Of a stretch of DNA of 64,000 bases, positions 24,045 to 36,358 are shown piece after piece. Origin of the DNA: Megamerina dolium (Eukaryota; Arthropoda; Insecta; Diptera; Megamerinidae); NCBI GenBank assembly GCA_963854835.1, contig OY978528.1, positions 8,836,242 to 8,900,241 of the forward strand. The letters are read 5' to 3'. How positions within the stretch are numbered: the first letter of the stretch is position 1; each line of letters starts with the position of its first letter. The notes beneath the pieces were generated by a model, which searched no databases, had not been told where the DNA came from, and saw only the letters and a list, made by a program, of their open reading frames with translations. A program made the position numbers and the translations under genes.

Positions 24045-24760
24045 AAAAGTCACCCTTAAAGGGGTAAAATATATAATCAACTTTTATTAATTTTATCTCT
24101 TCAAGATTTTTCCAAAACATACTTAACGTCTAAATCCATCCCTTCAGAAGGGTCCCGGTTAAAATTGGCATTTTTATCATATACGCCCTCAACACTCCAA
24201 GGATTCCCATAAAGATGCAAGTATATGACCGAGCTCCATTAATTTTTCGTTGAAAATATTTCCTACAAACATATTGGACTTACGCCCTATCTCCATCCCT
24301 AGGGGTGGCCCATACAAACTTAACTTCAAAAAGAGTGAAAAGCAACAAATTTTTCCACAGCTGCCCAGGAATCGCCTCTAAGGAAGTGAATTGTAAATTT
24401 GAACCATATTAGTTTTATCAATATTTTTTTCCCGACAAACTTACCTCTCTATCGCCTTCGGTTAAGGGGGCGCCTATACAAAATTATGTTAAAAATATCT
24501 GTAAAACGACAACTAATCACATAGCTTCCTTGGAATTAGCTCTAATTGAGGGAATTGTATGTACTTACTCTCTATTCCCATTCCTTAAAGGGACTGCCTT
24601 AGTAAATTAGTGTAATATACTTTAAAATTGACAAATATCTCTCCTCCAGAGCAATTAAATACAAAGCCTGTTAATTTTCTTTCCCTACTTTTTTTTATAT
24701 TTATCCACTTCCTAAGTCCACATCTTAGGAGCCCCCACTACAAAACTGAAATTTTCTATA
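24045..24760. repeat. Modular array, ~100-160 bp spacing
   Basis: Diverged modules are centred on CTTAAAGGGGTAAAAT (~24054), GAAGGGTCCCGG (~24146), TAGGGGTGGCCCATACAAAC (24300), AAGGGGGCGCCTATACAAAA (~24464), TTAAAGGGACTGCC (~24584) and TTAGGAGCCCCCACTACAAA (~24726). Each is preceded by a TCTCTAT(C/T)-like block. The modules resemble the 8.6 kb array in reverse orientation and recall the CCCATACAAA core of the 28 and 32 kb elements. Non-coding; presumably transposon-derived. Confidence 0.6.
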
Positions 24761-24974
24761 ACATTGGCTCTCTCCTATCCCAGGGTGTCCCTAAGGGTGA
24801 ATGGACCCTGTCCGAAACTCTATCGTTCTTAATTCTGGTTTTATTCGCACAGCCAAATTAGACACATTGAACCAGAAGAGACTATAAGTGTTAGAAGATG
24901 ACCGAATTAATGGAATATAGCACAAAGCCAGGAATCATGGGGACCCAAAAGTATGTACAAAAAATAACACTTGG

Positions 24975-25145
24975 CAACTCAAATACTGGGAACACATTAT
25001 ATCGTTGAAAATAGCGGGGACCGAAAACACAATTAAAAATACTGGGAAAGCAAAAAAAACAGTAAATACTGGGAATTTGAAATACTTGCAAAATACGGGG
25101 AACTCAAAATACTGTGGGAAATAGTGGGAACTTAAAATACCGGGT
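24975..25145. repeat. Imperfect minisatellite, AAATACTGGGAA unit
   Basis: AAATACTGGGAA or one-base variants recur near 24983, 25037, 25062, 25090, 25105 and 25134, each linked by short A-rich spacers with AACTCAA or AACTTAA. Unit spacing is irregular (about 15-55 bp). Confidence 0.7.
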
Positions 25146-25304
25146 AAAATGCCAAGAATCCAAATTGAGAAACAAAAAGTGGGAAATCATAGAAATCATA
25201 AAAAATTTAAGTTGCAGAAAAAAATGTGGTTTTTATTTGCATTTAAGTCATTTTTAATGACTTCTGAATGAAGAAAATTTTTTAAAAATATAATTCAAAA
25301 TACC

Positions 25305-25440
25305 AGGTCAAGTAAAAAGTAATGCAATAAATTTTCGATAAATTAAGGTGTTTATTTTTAATACATTCCATAAACCATAATATTCAAAATATTGGCCATC
25401 GATCACCTTTCGGCATCTTTCATGTAAAGCCTATGAAATT
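25305..25440 (-). pseudogene. Mariner transposase C-terminal relic
   Basis: Minus-strand reading gives RCRKVIDGQYFEY, matching the RW.KVI..DGQYFE end of mariner transposases. It is followed by a non-conserved tail and a stop before ACCAGGTCAAGTAAAAAGTA at about 25302-25321, which is a plausible terminal repeat. Upstream (25441-25640) I see only broken similarity. Identification rests on one short motif, so it is moderate. Confidence 0.5.
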
Positions 25441-27784
25441 TTGCATTTTAAACGATTTATCATATGAAATTCCCCTAATCAATGTTACCAATGTTGTCCA
25501 TGTCATTTCCTCATAATTTGCGCAATTTTTGACACTGATTAAAAGTTTAATCAACCCCCATCTGCTTCTAGAAGCGGATTTCAATTTCAAGTGTTCTGAT
25601 TTTATCGAATATTTTGATTATATACATGGGTAAAGAGATTTTAAATTCATTTGTCATATAAAAAGGAATTTCTGCTATCATTTTAATTAAAATCATTTTT
25701 GAAAAGTATTAATTATTTGATTAAAAAAACAAAAGTGAATGGCGAACTCGTTATCGACTTAAATTTAATTGAAAATAATAATAAAAATCTGACATTAAAA
25801 TTAGCAATAAGAGATCAAATGAACAATGCATTCTAAATCGATATAGATACCGACTAAAAATAATAATAATAAAAAATATTTGTATCATTTAATCAAAACA
25901 CGAAATGCTCTCAAAATCTCAGATGTCACCATATCTAATGGTTAAAATACTCATGCTATTACTTAAGACTTAAATATATAAAGGTCATTTTATAAGTTGC
26001 ACATTTTTATTTAATATATTTTACAGTACATAAAAATTATATAATACAACTACCTAATTAATAAATTAAATACGTAATGTAGTAGCTGAAAATGCACTTG
26101 TCTTACTTGCTTATCTTACTAGCTGCTGATGATAATAATAATTCAAAGTAAAATAATTATATGTCGACTTGGTTGTCAACAATAAATATGGAGTATATGG
26201 AGTATACAGTACTTGCAGTACGTACTGTGGCCTATCCCAAATATATTGGCAGGCAAACCCAATTTTTTTTTTTTTTTGTTTTCAACTTCTCATAAAAATT
26301 TATTTTCTATAACTTTTATATATGACTTATCTAGAAATAAATGTTACAAATTGATTTAAATGCAATTTTTGTTTTTTTTTTTTTTTTGTTGTGCAATGCG
26401 CAAAAATATCACATATAAATATTATTTAACATTTTAACTTGAGAAGAGAAGGTGTGTCTTCTTATGGCAGAGTAAATCCATGAGTATAGTTACTCGTATA
26501 TTCCTTAAAGCAATCAATATCAATTTTCCGTAACTGCTCATATGTAATATATATGTGATGACAAATATTCATTTTTTAGGTTACTTTTTATTATTTTCTA
26601 TCTCCATATAAAGACTTTCTAATTTTGTCATCATAATGTAATGATAATAATAATTTCGATAGTAATAGTTATTAGTCGTAATAGTTGCAATAGTAATACC
26701 TACTACATTCAGTAATTGTAATTGTAGTCATAATAGGTTTAATCATGAGTATGAGTATTGGTAAAACAACAAAAAATTATTCTGAACAATTTTAAGACAA
26801 CATACTCCAATAACGAACCAACCAATAACCAATAAAAACACCCAAAAATATGTCAAATTATTGTTGACTATAAATTTATTATACATTTTAATACACATTT
26901 ACTCACTACTACTACTACTACTATTACTATTCGTAGCTTCACTCTACAGTGTCTACCAATTGCAATTGCACTTATTTATAATATAACAAATATTAGTACA
27001 TTTATTCTATACTCATACATAATGCGTTTTAATAACTAAGTAATATGTTGTCTTGGGCATTATGCCCAATCGAAGCTCTTAGCTATATATACTTCTATTA
27101 CCTACAGTGAAAAGGTCACGTAGTTAGTTTAAATTTGTTAGTCTATTTATTGTTATTTTTTTTTTTTTTTGTTTCTCCAAAGCAAGCGGCTTTTGTTATT
27201 TATTATACTTAGAATTTGTTATTTGACAGGTAAAACAAAAAAAAAAAATCGATTTCTCTTTTTTTCCCCCCTAGTTCGTTACTGTTTCATTTTTTTAACA
27301 AATTTTTAATAAGCTTATTATTTTTGGTAAACAATTTTTTATGGAAATAAACAAAAAATATATATACATTTACCTACTATTAAAAACATAGAAAACCATT
27401 CACCTGTAATTATATCAAATATTTCTATGAAAGCATTAAAATATGGGTGGGTGCTCTAGTATAGTGCCGCATTAGTTGCCGGATACAAATATCGCATTCA
27501 ATAATATTCTGTCGAAAAGAAAACTATTTACTCTTTTAAAGTGTAAGACAATAGAATCCGCTAATGTTTCTAGAGTTCTTCTCAACTGAATAAAGCTGGT
27601 TTAACCTTAAATCAGTTCGATTCGAATGGCTTGCCTCTAGTTATTTAGGTTGTCCAAAATTGGTTGCTGCATTTCTGTGTGATTTAGAATCAAAAAAACT
27701 CTAAGAAGTACTCCCAACAAGTCTCATTTGAAGGCAATTGTAAGTCATTAAGATAGTTCTGTCGTAGGCGAAATAAAATATAAA
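25441..27784. other. Long AT-rich stretch without recognisable gene
   Basis: (ACT)n at about 26906-26930, T runs near 26264-26278 and 26371-26387, and many TAATAATA words. Nothing coding is supported. Confidence 0.55.
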
Positions 27785-28005
27785 TTAATTGCTCAACCAA
27801 TATAATAACCAATTGCCCTGGCACCATAATATATGTAACTCTGCATTATCCTCTTGGAACAAAACGTTAATTTCCTGAAGATATTTAATAAATTTTACTA
27901 ACCGATGATTATTTAACTGCTTTGCCAACAATCTACTCATATTATATAATCCTCTTCCAAGCCTACTAAATACCATCACAGCATCACTTTTCTTGTCATA
28001 CCTAC
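27785..28005 (-). pseudogene. Possible Tc1-like transposase fragment
   Basis: The minus strand reads YDKKSDAVMVFSRLGRG, then LNNHRLVKFIKYLQEINVLF and QEDNAELH. The VMV.S..G.G block followed by (F)Q(E/Q)DNA..H is the arrangement around the second catalytic Asp of Tc1-type transposases. The frame then ends at 27785 with no clear SPDLNPIE block. Tc1 is my preferred reading; a diverged mariner is possible. Confidence 0.45.
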
Positions 28006-28689
28006 CTGATTTATTTTTCCTTACTTTTAATTACATTTTTTACAAATGGTTTCATTTTATTTGATTTCCTTGAATTTTGTTAATTCACACTATATACTTT
28101 AAAAGTCCCTTTTTATACCCTGCATAATGCAATATGCATGGTATATTCATTTCGGTCAGATGTTTGTGTCCATTTGAAGGAATCTCCGGAGATATAGACA
28201 TGGATATATATTCGTGATCAGCGTCGATTAAATTTTCGATTTAACGATGTCCGTCCGTCCATCCGTCCGTCCGTCCGTCCGTCTGTCTGTCACCTGGCTG
28301 GTTCGCACGATAACTTGAGTAAATATTGAGCTATTTCGATGAAATTTGGCACAAGTAATCTATGATCCAAGAGTACGGAGGGGATTGATATTGGGCATGA
28401 TCGGTCAATAACCACGCCCACACCAAGCATTCAAAGCGACTAACCTCGAAATTTTCAAAATCTTTAACTTGCTATAACTCACACAATATACCACTTGGGA
28501 CAACAATATTTTGCACATAGAGTTATATTATACTACTATATAACCTCGCCAAAAGTGGGTGAGCCACGCCTACTTTCTAGCGTAGCTCCCATACAAAGTG
28601 TCTGTACTTCTTTTAAATTGAAACAGCTGTAACTTCTACAATCTTCTATCTAGAATAACCATAATTGACACTTAAATTAATATCGTAGT

Positions 28690-28938
28690 CTCTGCCACAT
28701 ATCGGCGCACTTCGCCGCACTACGCCGCAGGTCGACGCATGGTATCGCGGTTCGCCGCATATCGCCGCACTTCGCCGGATGTCGCCGCACTTCGCCGGAT
28801 GTCGCCGCACTTCGCCGCATGTCGACGCATGGAACCGCGGTTCGACGTAAATCGCCGCACTACGTCGCAGGTCGCCGCATATACCGCGGTTCGACGCATA
28901 TCGCCGCACTTCGACGCATGTCGCCGCACCGCCGAATT
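28690..28938. repeat. CpG-rich decamer minisatellite
   Basis: Runs of a ~10 bp unit of the type TCGCCGCACT / TCGCCGGATG / TCGACGCATG / GAACCGCGGT, in tandem for ~25 units. It is strikingly GC- and CpG-rich in this AT-rich window. Arg/Ala-rich open frames on both strands are products of the repeat. The same word set recurs at 29880-29970 and 30220-30530. Confidence 0.92.
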
Positions 28939-28940
28939 GT

Positions 28941-29225
<285 letters not shown>

Positions 29226-29308
29226 ATTGCAGAACTTACAACAGAAGTTACAGAACATCTGACCGAAATGAATGTACCTTGCATATTACATTATGCAGGG
29301 TATAAAAA

Positions 29309-29703
29309 TAAGTGGCATTAAATTATCGAACATTCCAATAATATTTCTCTCTTTTATTTTGGTTTAAAGCAGTCAAGCCCTTTAAAAAACACCCGTTATA
29401 ATGCACTAGGTCATCCAATTCTTTCACAATTCCTATACTAACGAAGAGAGTAAATTAAAATTGAGATCCTACATTCCATTCTTTAAAAATAGCATTGAAT
29501 TTTAGTATTGTAGTGTAAGGAATAAATTTCGTTTCGAGCCTACCGAACTGTTAGTGTTTAGAATTTGACTTGGAAAATTTACACTATCGCGTCTCATTTC
29601 CTTCATACAAATTTTGATCGTTTACAAATCTTTGGCACATTTTATGGGAACCTCTATAACAATAACTCGCACCTAAAAATATGCTAAATTTATGTATGTC
29701 GCT
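29309..29703. other. Spacer between TIR element and minisatellite
   Basis: No supported feature. Confidence 0.45.
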
Positions 29704-30535
29704 TGCGTAGAGAATATTGATTTTCGCATAGCGAATTTCGATTTTCGGGTAGCGAATTTCGATTTTCGGGTAGCGAATATTGATTTTCGCATAGCGAATA
29801 TTGATTTTCGCATATCGAATATTGCTTTTCGCATAGCGAATATTGATTTTCGCGTAGCGAATATCGACTTTCGCATAGCGGTTCGACGCATGTTGTCGCA
29901 GGTCGATGAATGTAACCGCGGTTCGACGCATTTCACCGCAATTCGACGCATGTCGTTACATGCGTAGAGAATATCGACTCTCGCGTAGCGAATATCGATT
30001 TTCGTGTAGCGAATATTGACTTTCGCGTAGCGAATATCGACTTTCGTGTAGCGAATATTGACTTTCGCGTAGCGAGTATTAATTTTGGCCTAGCGAATAT
30101 TAATTATCGCTTAGCAAATTTTGATTTATGCTTAGCGGTTTTAAAATTCGCTTAGCGTTTGTTAATTTTCGCTTAGCGTTTATTCAGCGGATGTTGATTT
30201 TCGTTTTAGATTTTTGATTTGCGCATGTCGTCGCATTTCACCGCAGTTCGATGCAGGTCGACACATGGTACCGCGGTTAGACGCATGTTACCGCTATTCG
30301 ACGCATGTTACCGCTATTCGACGCATGTTACCGCTGATCGACGCATGTTATCGCAGGTCGATGAATATTAACGCGGTTCGACGCATGTTACCGCGGTTCG
30401 ACGCATGTTATCGCGGTTCGACGCATGTTACCGCGGTTCGACGCAATTTGTCGCATTTCAACGCAGTTCGACGCATATTGTTGCAGGTCGACACATGTCA
30501 TCGCAGTTCAGCGCATGTCGACGAATGCAAAACAA
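29704..30535. repeat. 21 bp and 20 bp minisatellite complex
   Basis: First part (29704-29885 and 29965-30090): 21 bp units of the form GAATATTGATTTTCGCATAGC, each with an internal dyad TTCGC-NNN-GCGAA. Second part (29880-29965 and 30215-30530): 20 bp units of the form GGTTCGACGCATGTTACCGC, with SacII-like CCGCGG palindromes where units join. In the + frame these give repeated peptides (IDFRIAN and RRMLPRFDACYR types), but there are no start contexts, introns or partners, so I treat them as non-coding. Confidence 0.92.
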
Positions 30536-31680
30536 CCATAGAAATTGTAAATCAAATACATTAAGAGAAATCCAAAATGTTATCCAAAAACCAAGACACG
30601 ACAACCAAAAATCGAAAAACGCGAAAACGAAAACCGATAAAACTTAAAACTTCTAAGCTTACACTAAAAAACGAAAACCAAAAATAAAATATCAAATTGA
30701 ATTAAGAAACGCCTCGCGATATAATTTTTAATTTTCATTTTCGGTTTTTTAGCGTTTTTTGATTTTCGCTTGACGTGTTCGTATTAGATTTTGATTTTCA
30801 TTTTGGATTTTTGATTTCGCTTCGTTTTTTCATTTAGGGGTTTTTTCGTTTTAAGGACATGTCATTTGATCTTCGTGGTTTTAAATTTCCGCTTAGCGTT
30901 TTTTAATTTTCATGTAGCGAATTTTATCCAAAAATAAAAATAAAAAAAATATAAAACGGCAAAACAAAAATCAAAAAAGCTAAGCGAAAACTTAAAATCG
31001 CTAAAAAACTAAATTAAAAAACGCTTCGCGATCTATTTTAATTTTCATATTTGTTATTTTAGCGTTTTTTAGTTTTCGTTTACCGAATTTTACTTTTAGC
31101 GTAGCGTATATAGCGGTTTTAAAATTCGCTTAGCGTTTGTTAATTTTCGCTTAGCGTTTATTCAGCGGATGTTGATTTTCGTTTTAGATTTTTGATTTGC
31201 GCAGCTCGTCGCATTTCACCGCAGTTCGACGCAGGTCGACGCATGTTACCGCGGTTCGACGCATATTGTTGCAGGTCTACGCAATTCGACGCATTTCAAC
31301 GCAACCATAGAAATTGCAAATCAAATACATTAAGAGAAATCCAAAATGTTATCCAAAAACAAAGAAACGAATTTCGATTTTCGCGTAGCGAATATTGATT
31401 GTCGCGTAGGGAATTTTGATCGACTTTTTCATTTAGGGTTTTTTTCGTTTTAACGATTTGTTATTTGATTTTCGGGGTTTTAAATATTTTTCGTTTGGTG
31501 TTTTTTAATTTTCGCTTAGCGAATTTTGATTATCGGTTTCCGTTTTTTTGATTTACGCTTAGCGTGTTTTAATTCACATTTAGCGGTTTTAAACCACCGG
31601 TTGACGTTGTTTTAGCGTTTTTTGATTTTCGCTTGGCGTTTACTTAGCGGATTTTGATTTTTGTTTAGAATTTTTGCCAA
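30536..31680. repeat. Degenerate CGCTTAGCG repeat field with internal duplication
   Basis: TTTTCGCTTAGCG-like words in both orientations (including AAGCGAAAA) are scattered through the region, mixed with GATTTTCG words. 31111-31372 duplicates 30133-30595: TAGCGGTTTTAAAATTCGCT starts both, AAATACATTAAGAGAAATCC is shared near their ends, and about 200 bp of 20-mer units are missing from the second copy. Confidence 0.85.
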
Positions 31681-31870
31681 GCCTATCCCGATCAGAATCA
31701 AAATTTTGTTTTCTAATTTTTCCTCACAGTCTTATGTTTCTTTGAGACACTTTCGTGAATGGCATACACCTACGCCTTAGAACCTTTTTGGGCACTAAAC
31801 ACATTGTAGAATATTCCAATATTTAATAATTGGCAATTGGCAATATCTTGGTCGAGCTAACTTGCAGTAC

Positions 31871-33182
31871 TTTTTATACCCTGCATAATGCAATATGCAT
31901 GGTATATTCATTTCGGTCAGATGTTTGTGTCCACTTGAAGGAATCTCCGGAGATATAGACATAGATATATATTCGTGATCAGCGTCGATTAAATTTACGA
32001 TTTAACGATGTCCGTCCGTCCGTCCGTCCGTCCGTCTGTCTGTCACCTGGCTGGTTCGCACGATAACTTGAGTAAATATTGAGCTATTTCGATGAAATTT
32101 GGCACAAGTAATCTATGATCCAAGGGTACGGAGGGGATTGATATTGGGGATGATCGGTCAATAACCACGCCCACACCAAGCATTCAAAGCGACTAACCTC
32201 GAAATTTTCAAAATCTTTAACTTGCTATAACTCACACAATATACCACTTGGGACAACAATATTTTGCACATAGAGTTATATTATACTACTATATAACCTC
32301 ACCAAAAGTGGATGAGCCACGCCTACTTTCTAGCGTAGCTCCCATACAAAGTGTCTGTACTTCTTTTAAATTGAAACTGCTGTAACTTCTACAATCTTGT
32401 GTCTAGAATAACCATAATTGACACTTAGATTAACACGGTAGTCGGAAATAATATGGCAGAAAATCAATGTGCCACGCCCACTCCTTTTTGGGTCTCCCAT
32501 ACAAAGTTGTGGAAATTAAAAAAATGTTACCGGTTATAACTTGCAAACTATTCAGCGTGGAATAACGAGATTTAAGGTGTGGATTAGTATTGTACGAGCA
32601 ACTAGGCTCACAGAAAATGGGCGTACCACACCCAGTGTTTATCGTAGCCCCCATACAAATTTTAAATTGAAACAGCTGTAACTTCGGCAATCTTCTGTCT
32701 AGAATAACCATAATTGACACTTAAATTAATATCGTAGTCGGCAAAAATCTGGCAGAAAATCAGTGTGGCACGCCCACTCCTTCATGGGTCTCCCATACAA
32801 CGTCGAGGGAATTAAACTAAAACTTTTAAGCTCCATAACTTACAAACCATATAGCGTAGGACAACCAAATTTAAGGTGTGGATTGATATTGAAAAATTAA
32901 TTAGATATACCAGAAAGAGATACGTCACGCCCACTTTTTATATAGCTTCCGTACAAAGTCTCGGATTTATCTTAAACATTAAAACACCCATAACTTACTA
33001 ATTAATACGCCTAGGTCAACCCATTGCAACCTATGTAGTTTAGTATTATAGGCAGAAATTGATCCTCCAAAATTGATGAGGTACGCCTGCTTCTTAATGT
33101 AGGTCCTATACAAAGTAGTGGAAGAAAAGGATGGATATACGAGCAAACTTTTTATATATGCCTCTACATATACAGGGTATAA
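31871..33182. mobile_element. TIR element copy B, with ~150 bp internal modules
   Basis: The left ~580 bp are nearly identical to copy A (same TTTTTATACCCTGCAT start, (CCGT)n run, CACGCCCACACCAAGC and GATAACTTGAGTAAATATTG). Where copy A turns into minisatellite, copy B continues with modules containing (C)CACGCC(C/T)AC and, ~16 bp on, CTCCCATACAAA. These lie near 32319, 32471, 32619, 32765, 32923 and 33080, that is 146-160 bp apart. The right end CAGGGTATA (33173-33181) is an inverted match to the first bases of the left end, but the outer TIR is weaker than in copy A. No coding sequence. Confidence 0.8.
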
Positions 33183-33186
33183 TTTG

Positions 33187-33202
33187 GTCGGCCCCAGCCG
33201 AC
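33187..33202. other. Perfect short hairpin at end of TIR element B
   Basis: GTCGGC-CCCA-GCCGAC: a 6 bp GC stem with a 4 nt loop, 6 bp past the CAGGGTATA end. It could belong to the element terminus. Confidence 0.7.
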
Positions 33203-33204
33203 TG

Positions 33205-33776
33205 TAAGGAGATTATTAGAGTTTCTTTTCGTAATTCAAACTTTTTCAAATCTCTTATAATGGTTCGGTGAGTAATGCTAAGATCATGATGATTTATGAG
33301 CCATCTCACGATTGCTTAGTCGCCGATTTCACTCAAGTTTTTGTTTGACTTTAGCAAAATTTTTCAGAATTTCCAAAATGACATGAAGTAAACCAATATT
33401 GAGCTCAAAAAAATCATGAAATAATCACGCCTTAAATAAAAGTATATCTAGAGAGGATCAGCACCCAGAGGGGTACCAAACAAAAACCTTTTTCTTACAT
33501 TTGACCACCCTGAAACAGTCGAAAATGGTATTTTTATCATAATTTGAACTTTTGATTTTTAAAGTGGTCTCCAAAAATGTATTCGAATGAAGCCCAGATC
33601 TTCAGAAAGTAAGCCTTTAAATGTTAGCTTGTTTTGTGCACTTCACGTTATATGGGTTGCGACTCCACTTTAGATACATAATCCGCATAAATTTTATATA
33701 GAATTACTATTCTGAGTTCTCGCCTCCTATAAAAAATGATTTGCAAAATTATGCAGATTTTTCATTACATAGTCTT
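33205..33776. other. Spacer with one weak coding-like frame
   Basis: The minus strand at about 33205-33330 reads LSEIGD, a stop, AIVRWLINHHDLSITHRTII and RDLKKF. This is reminiscent of a helix-turn-helix but too short to name. Nothing else is supported. Confidence 0.3.
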
Positions 33777-33777
<1 letters not shown>

Positions 33778-33819
<42 letters not shown>

Positions 33820-33820
33820 A
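33778..33820. repeat. (ACA)n microsatellite
   Basis: About 14 ACA units after CATAGTCTT, possibly the tail of an unrecognised retroelement (compare the ACA tail of the 63.3 kb insertion). Confidence 0.9.
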
Positions 33821-33848
33821 AACTAAAATGTCCTACGGACCAAAATAA

Positions 33849-34232
33849 CAACATTTTATGGATTTTAGGTCATTGAATCCGAATTTCCATCATCATAGGT
33901 TATTCAGGTTTTTCTAACCTAAAAGCAAAACTGCAAGAATAACCGAAAAACTATGCTTTTTTAGGTTTGGAAAAAAAACCTCAAAATGAAGGCGGAAATC
34001 GGGCTGTGGATTCGAATTTTAAATACCCAAAATCTATGATAACATTTTATGGATTTTAGGTCATTGAATCCGAATTTCCATCATCATAGGTTTTTCAGGT
34101 TTTTCTAACCTAAAAGAGAAAACCTGTAAAAATAACCAAAAAACTATGCTGTTTTAGGTTAGAAAAATTACCTCAATATTATAGTGGAAATCGAGTAATG
34201 GATACAAATTTTAAATACCCAAAATCTATAGA
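33849..34232. repeat. 192 bp tandem duplication
   Basis: AACATTTTATGGATTTTAGG starts both units (33849 and 34041), and AAATACCCAAAATCTAT ends both. Identity is high in the first ~90 bp and lower after it. Each unit holds an internal inverted pair, TTTCTAACCTAAAA / TTTTAGGTT(T/A)G. Confidence 0.92.
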
Positions 34233-34425
34233 ATATTGTTACTCCGCTCCGATGAACGTCCTACTTTTTTGTAGGACCGTGTTATTTATCCGCATTTTCG
34301 TATTAAAAAAACTGTTCTTGGACCCGAGCGCTTCAATGGGTTTTTTTTTTTACACTTCTATTCTGTAAAAAATCAGTTATTAATTAAGCTTAAATAGAAG
34401 CAGGTTTCTTCAACAACTGAATAGA

Positions 34426-34770
34426 GTTTACAGAGTACAACTTAAAGTGGACAACTTTTTAGGCAAATCGAATATTTTCGATTATCAGAATTTAATACAT
34501 AATTTTCAAAAATATATGCCTACATATTTTCATTGTTCATTTTTAATTGAAATCGATATTTATGCATAATAACTTTTATGATAAAAAGCTTGCTTCAAAA
34601 AGTTAATGGTGTTTACTGAGTACAACTTAAAGTGGACATTTATTTTCGAATATCAGAATTTAATACATAATTTTCACAAATATGTGCCTACATATTTTCA
34701 TATTGTTCATTTTTAATTGAAATCGATATTTATGCATAATAACTATTATAATAAAAATCATTTTTACCGT
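34426..34770. repeat. 185 bp tandem duplication
   Basis: GAGTACAACTTAAAGTGGAC occurs in both units (~34434 and ~34618). ATCAGAATTTAATACATAAT and GAAATCGATATTTATGCATA follow in both. The second unit has lost a short segment after GTGGACA. Confidence 0.92.
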
Positions 34771-35777
34771 AATCCAATACAATAGTAGAAAACAATATAT
34801 GTATGTATATGTGCATGTCATTGTATGAAGTGAAGTATACGTGAATATTGGTATATGTATTGTATATAAATATGTAATGTCCATTAATGAGATTATAATT
34901 CAAAATCTTGAATTTGAAAAAATATAATTAATATTTTTTTTTTTTTTTTTTTTTTGTAATATCGCCCTCATACATACAATCATATTATATTGCAATAGTC
35001 TTCCCTTCATTAATTAAAGAAAAAAAAATATATTATATACTATGTACGAGTATGAGTAGTGTTTTCAATCATTTTATTTACAAAAATAAGACAATGACCT
35101 TCGTTAATATTACAACAGCAAGAAACAAACAAAAAAAATGATAATATATGCTGTTTTTAGGTTGCTTTATTATTTGATTAATATTGACAATACGACTACT
35201 AGCATTAGCAATTCATATGTAATATTTAGATTACAGCTGCCATAGAATTTATTTACATGATACTGTCGACTTCTAAGTTCTAGTTACTACGTAGTATAAT
35301 AACATATCATTTCTGTTTAAATTGACTTAATTTGTTGCCATGATACTGTAGTATATTCTATTATTAAAACAATGGACCATTGTCAGTATCATAGTCAGTG
35401 GTGGTGGTGGTGGTGTGATAGTGATGGTAATTTCAAACTACTGTCTGTAATATTTTATATGTTCAAGGAGGAGGGTGCATTGGTCATATAGGGTATATAG
35501 ATGATAATGCTAACAACAATTGTTGGCACAGCAATTGACAGCTGGTTCTTTATACATAATAGATAGTTACATTTCAACACTTACTTCTATTTGTACAAGT
35601 TTAAAGCCTAAATTAAGTTCAAGCGCCATCATCACATAACAAAAAAATACTTAAATATATTTTACAATACATCTATTTACTAGTTAACCACACCATAAAA
35701 GGTGTTTTTCAAAATTATTTCCATCAAAAAGCTTCTATATACTCGTATTGTATGTATTTCTTTAGATTAACTAAAAA

Positions 35778-35809
<32 letters not shown>

Positions 35810-36358
35810 TTTATTGTAATGAATATGTAGTACCATATGTAGTATACATTAATATACATATTTATTATTATATTTGTTCTATTCGACAGAACAAAGCATT
35901 CATTATTTAGCTACAATTGAAAAATGTATTTCTTTAAGTGGCGATGACATGTCGAAGGACGTCTATGTGTGAGAGAGATATTTAATAAGATATATAATAT
36001 TTTTTTTTTATTATTAATACAATTTATAAGGTAGTAACAATATATTTGGCTTGTTATATATTTTTAATTAAATTTTTTATTGCCTTTTTTTGTTTTTTTT
36101 TTTTTTTATTTCTTTAAAATATCTTATTAATAATTTAATTAGTCTTTTATTTGGGTATGCGAGGTGATTAGAAATGGTAGTTAATTATAAAATTACTGCT
36201 ATAAATTATCTTCTACAATGCATAATAATAATAATAGGAAACTTCATACTGAATGAATCTAAGTAGCACTGTGCTACACTGTTTCTAGGGGTGGTAAATA
36301 ACAAACAAATGTGTGAATTTTCGACCTTTAGCGAGTTCCATTTATGAAAAAATAATTT
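34771..36358. other. AT-rich stretch with microsatellites
   Basis: (GGT)n at about 35398-35415 and (GT)n at about 35779-35800. No gene is recognised. Confidence 0.55.

Noticed and set aside
29704..30535. CRISPR-like regular repeats
   Set aside because: Units are contiguous 20-21 bp tandem repeats without unique spacers, in an evidently eukaryotic sequence.
29584..30564. Repeated peptides such as IDFRIAN and RRMLPRFDACYR, as a possible repeat protein
   Set aside because: They arise from 21 bp and 20 bp minisatellite units, are open on both strands, and lack a start, splice sites or conserved partners.
33205..33330. Helix-turn-helix transposase N-terminus on the minus strand
   Set aside because: Only about 35 residues of vague resemblance with a stop inside; not enough to call.
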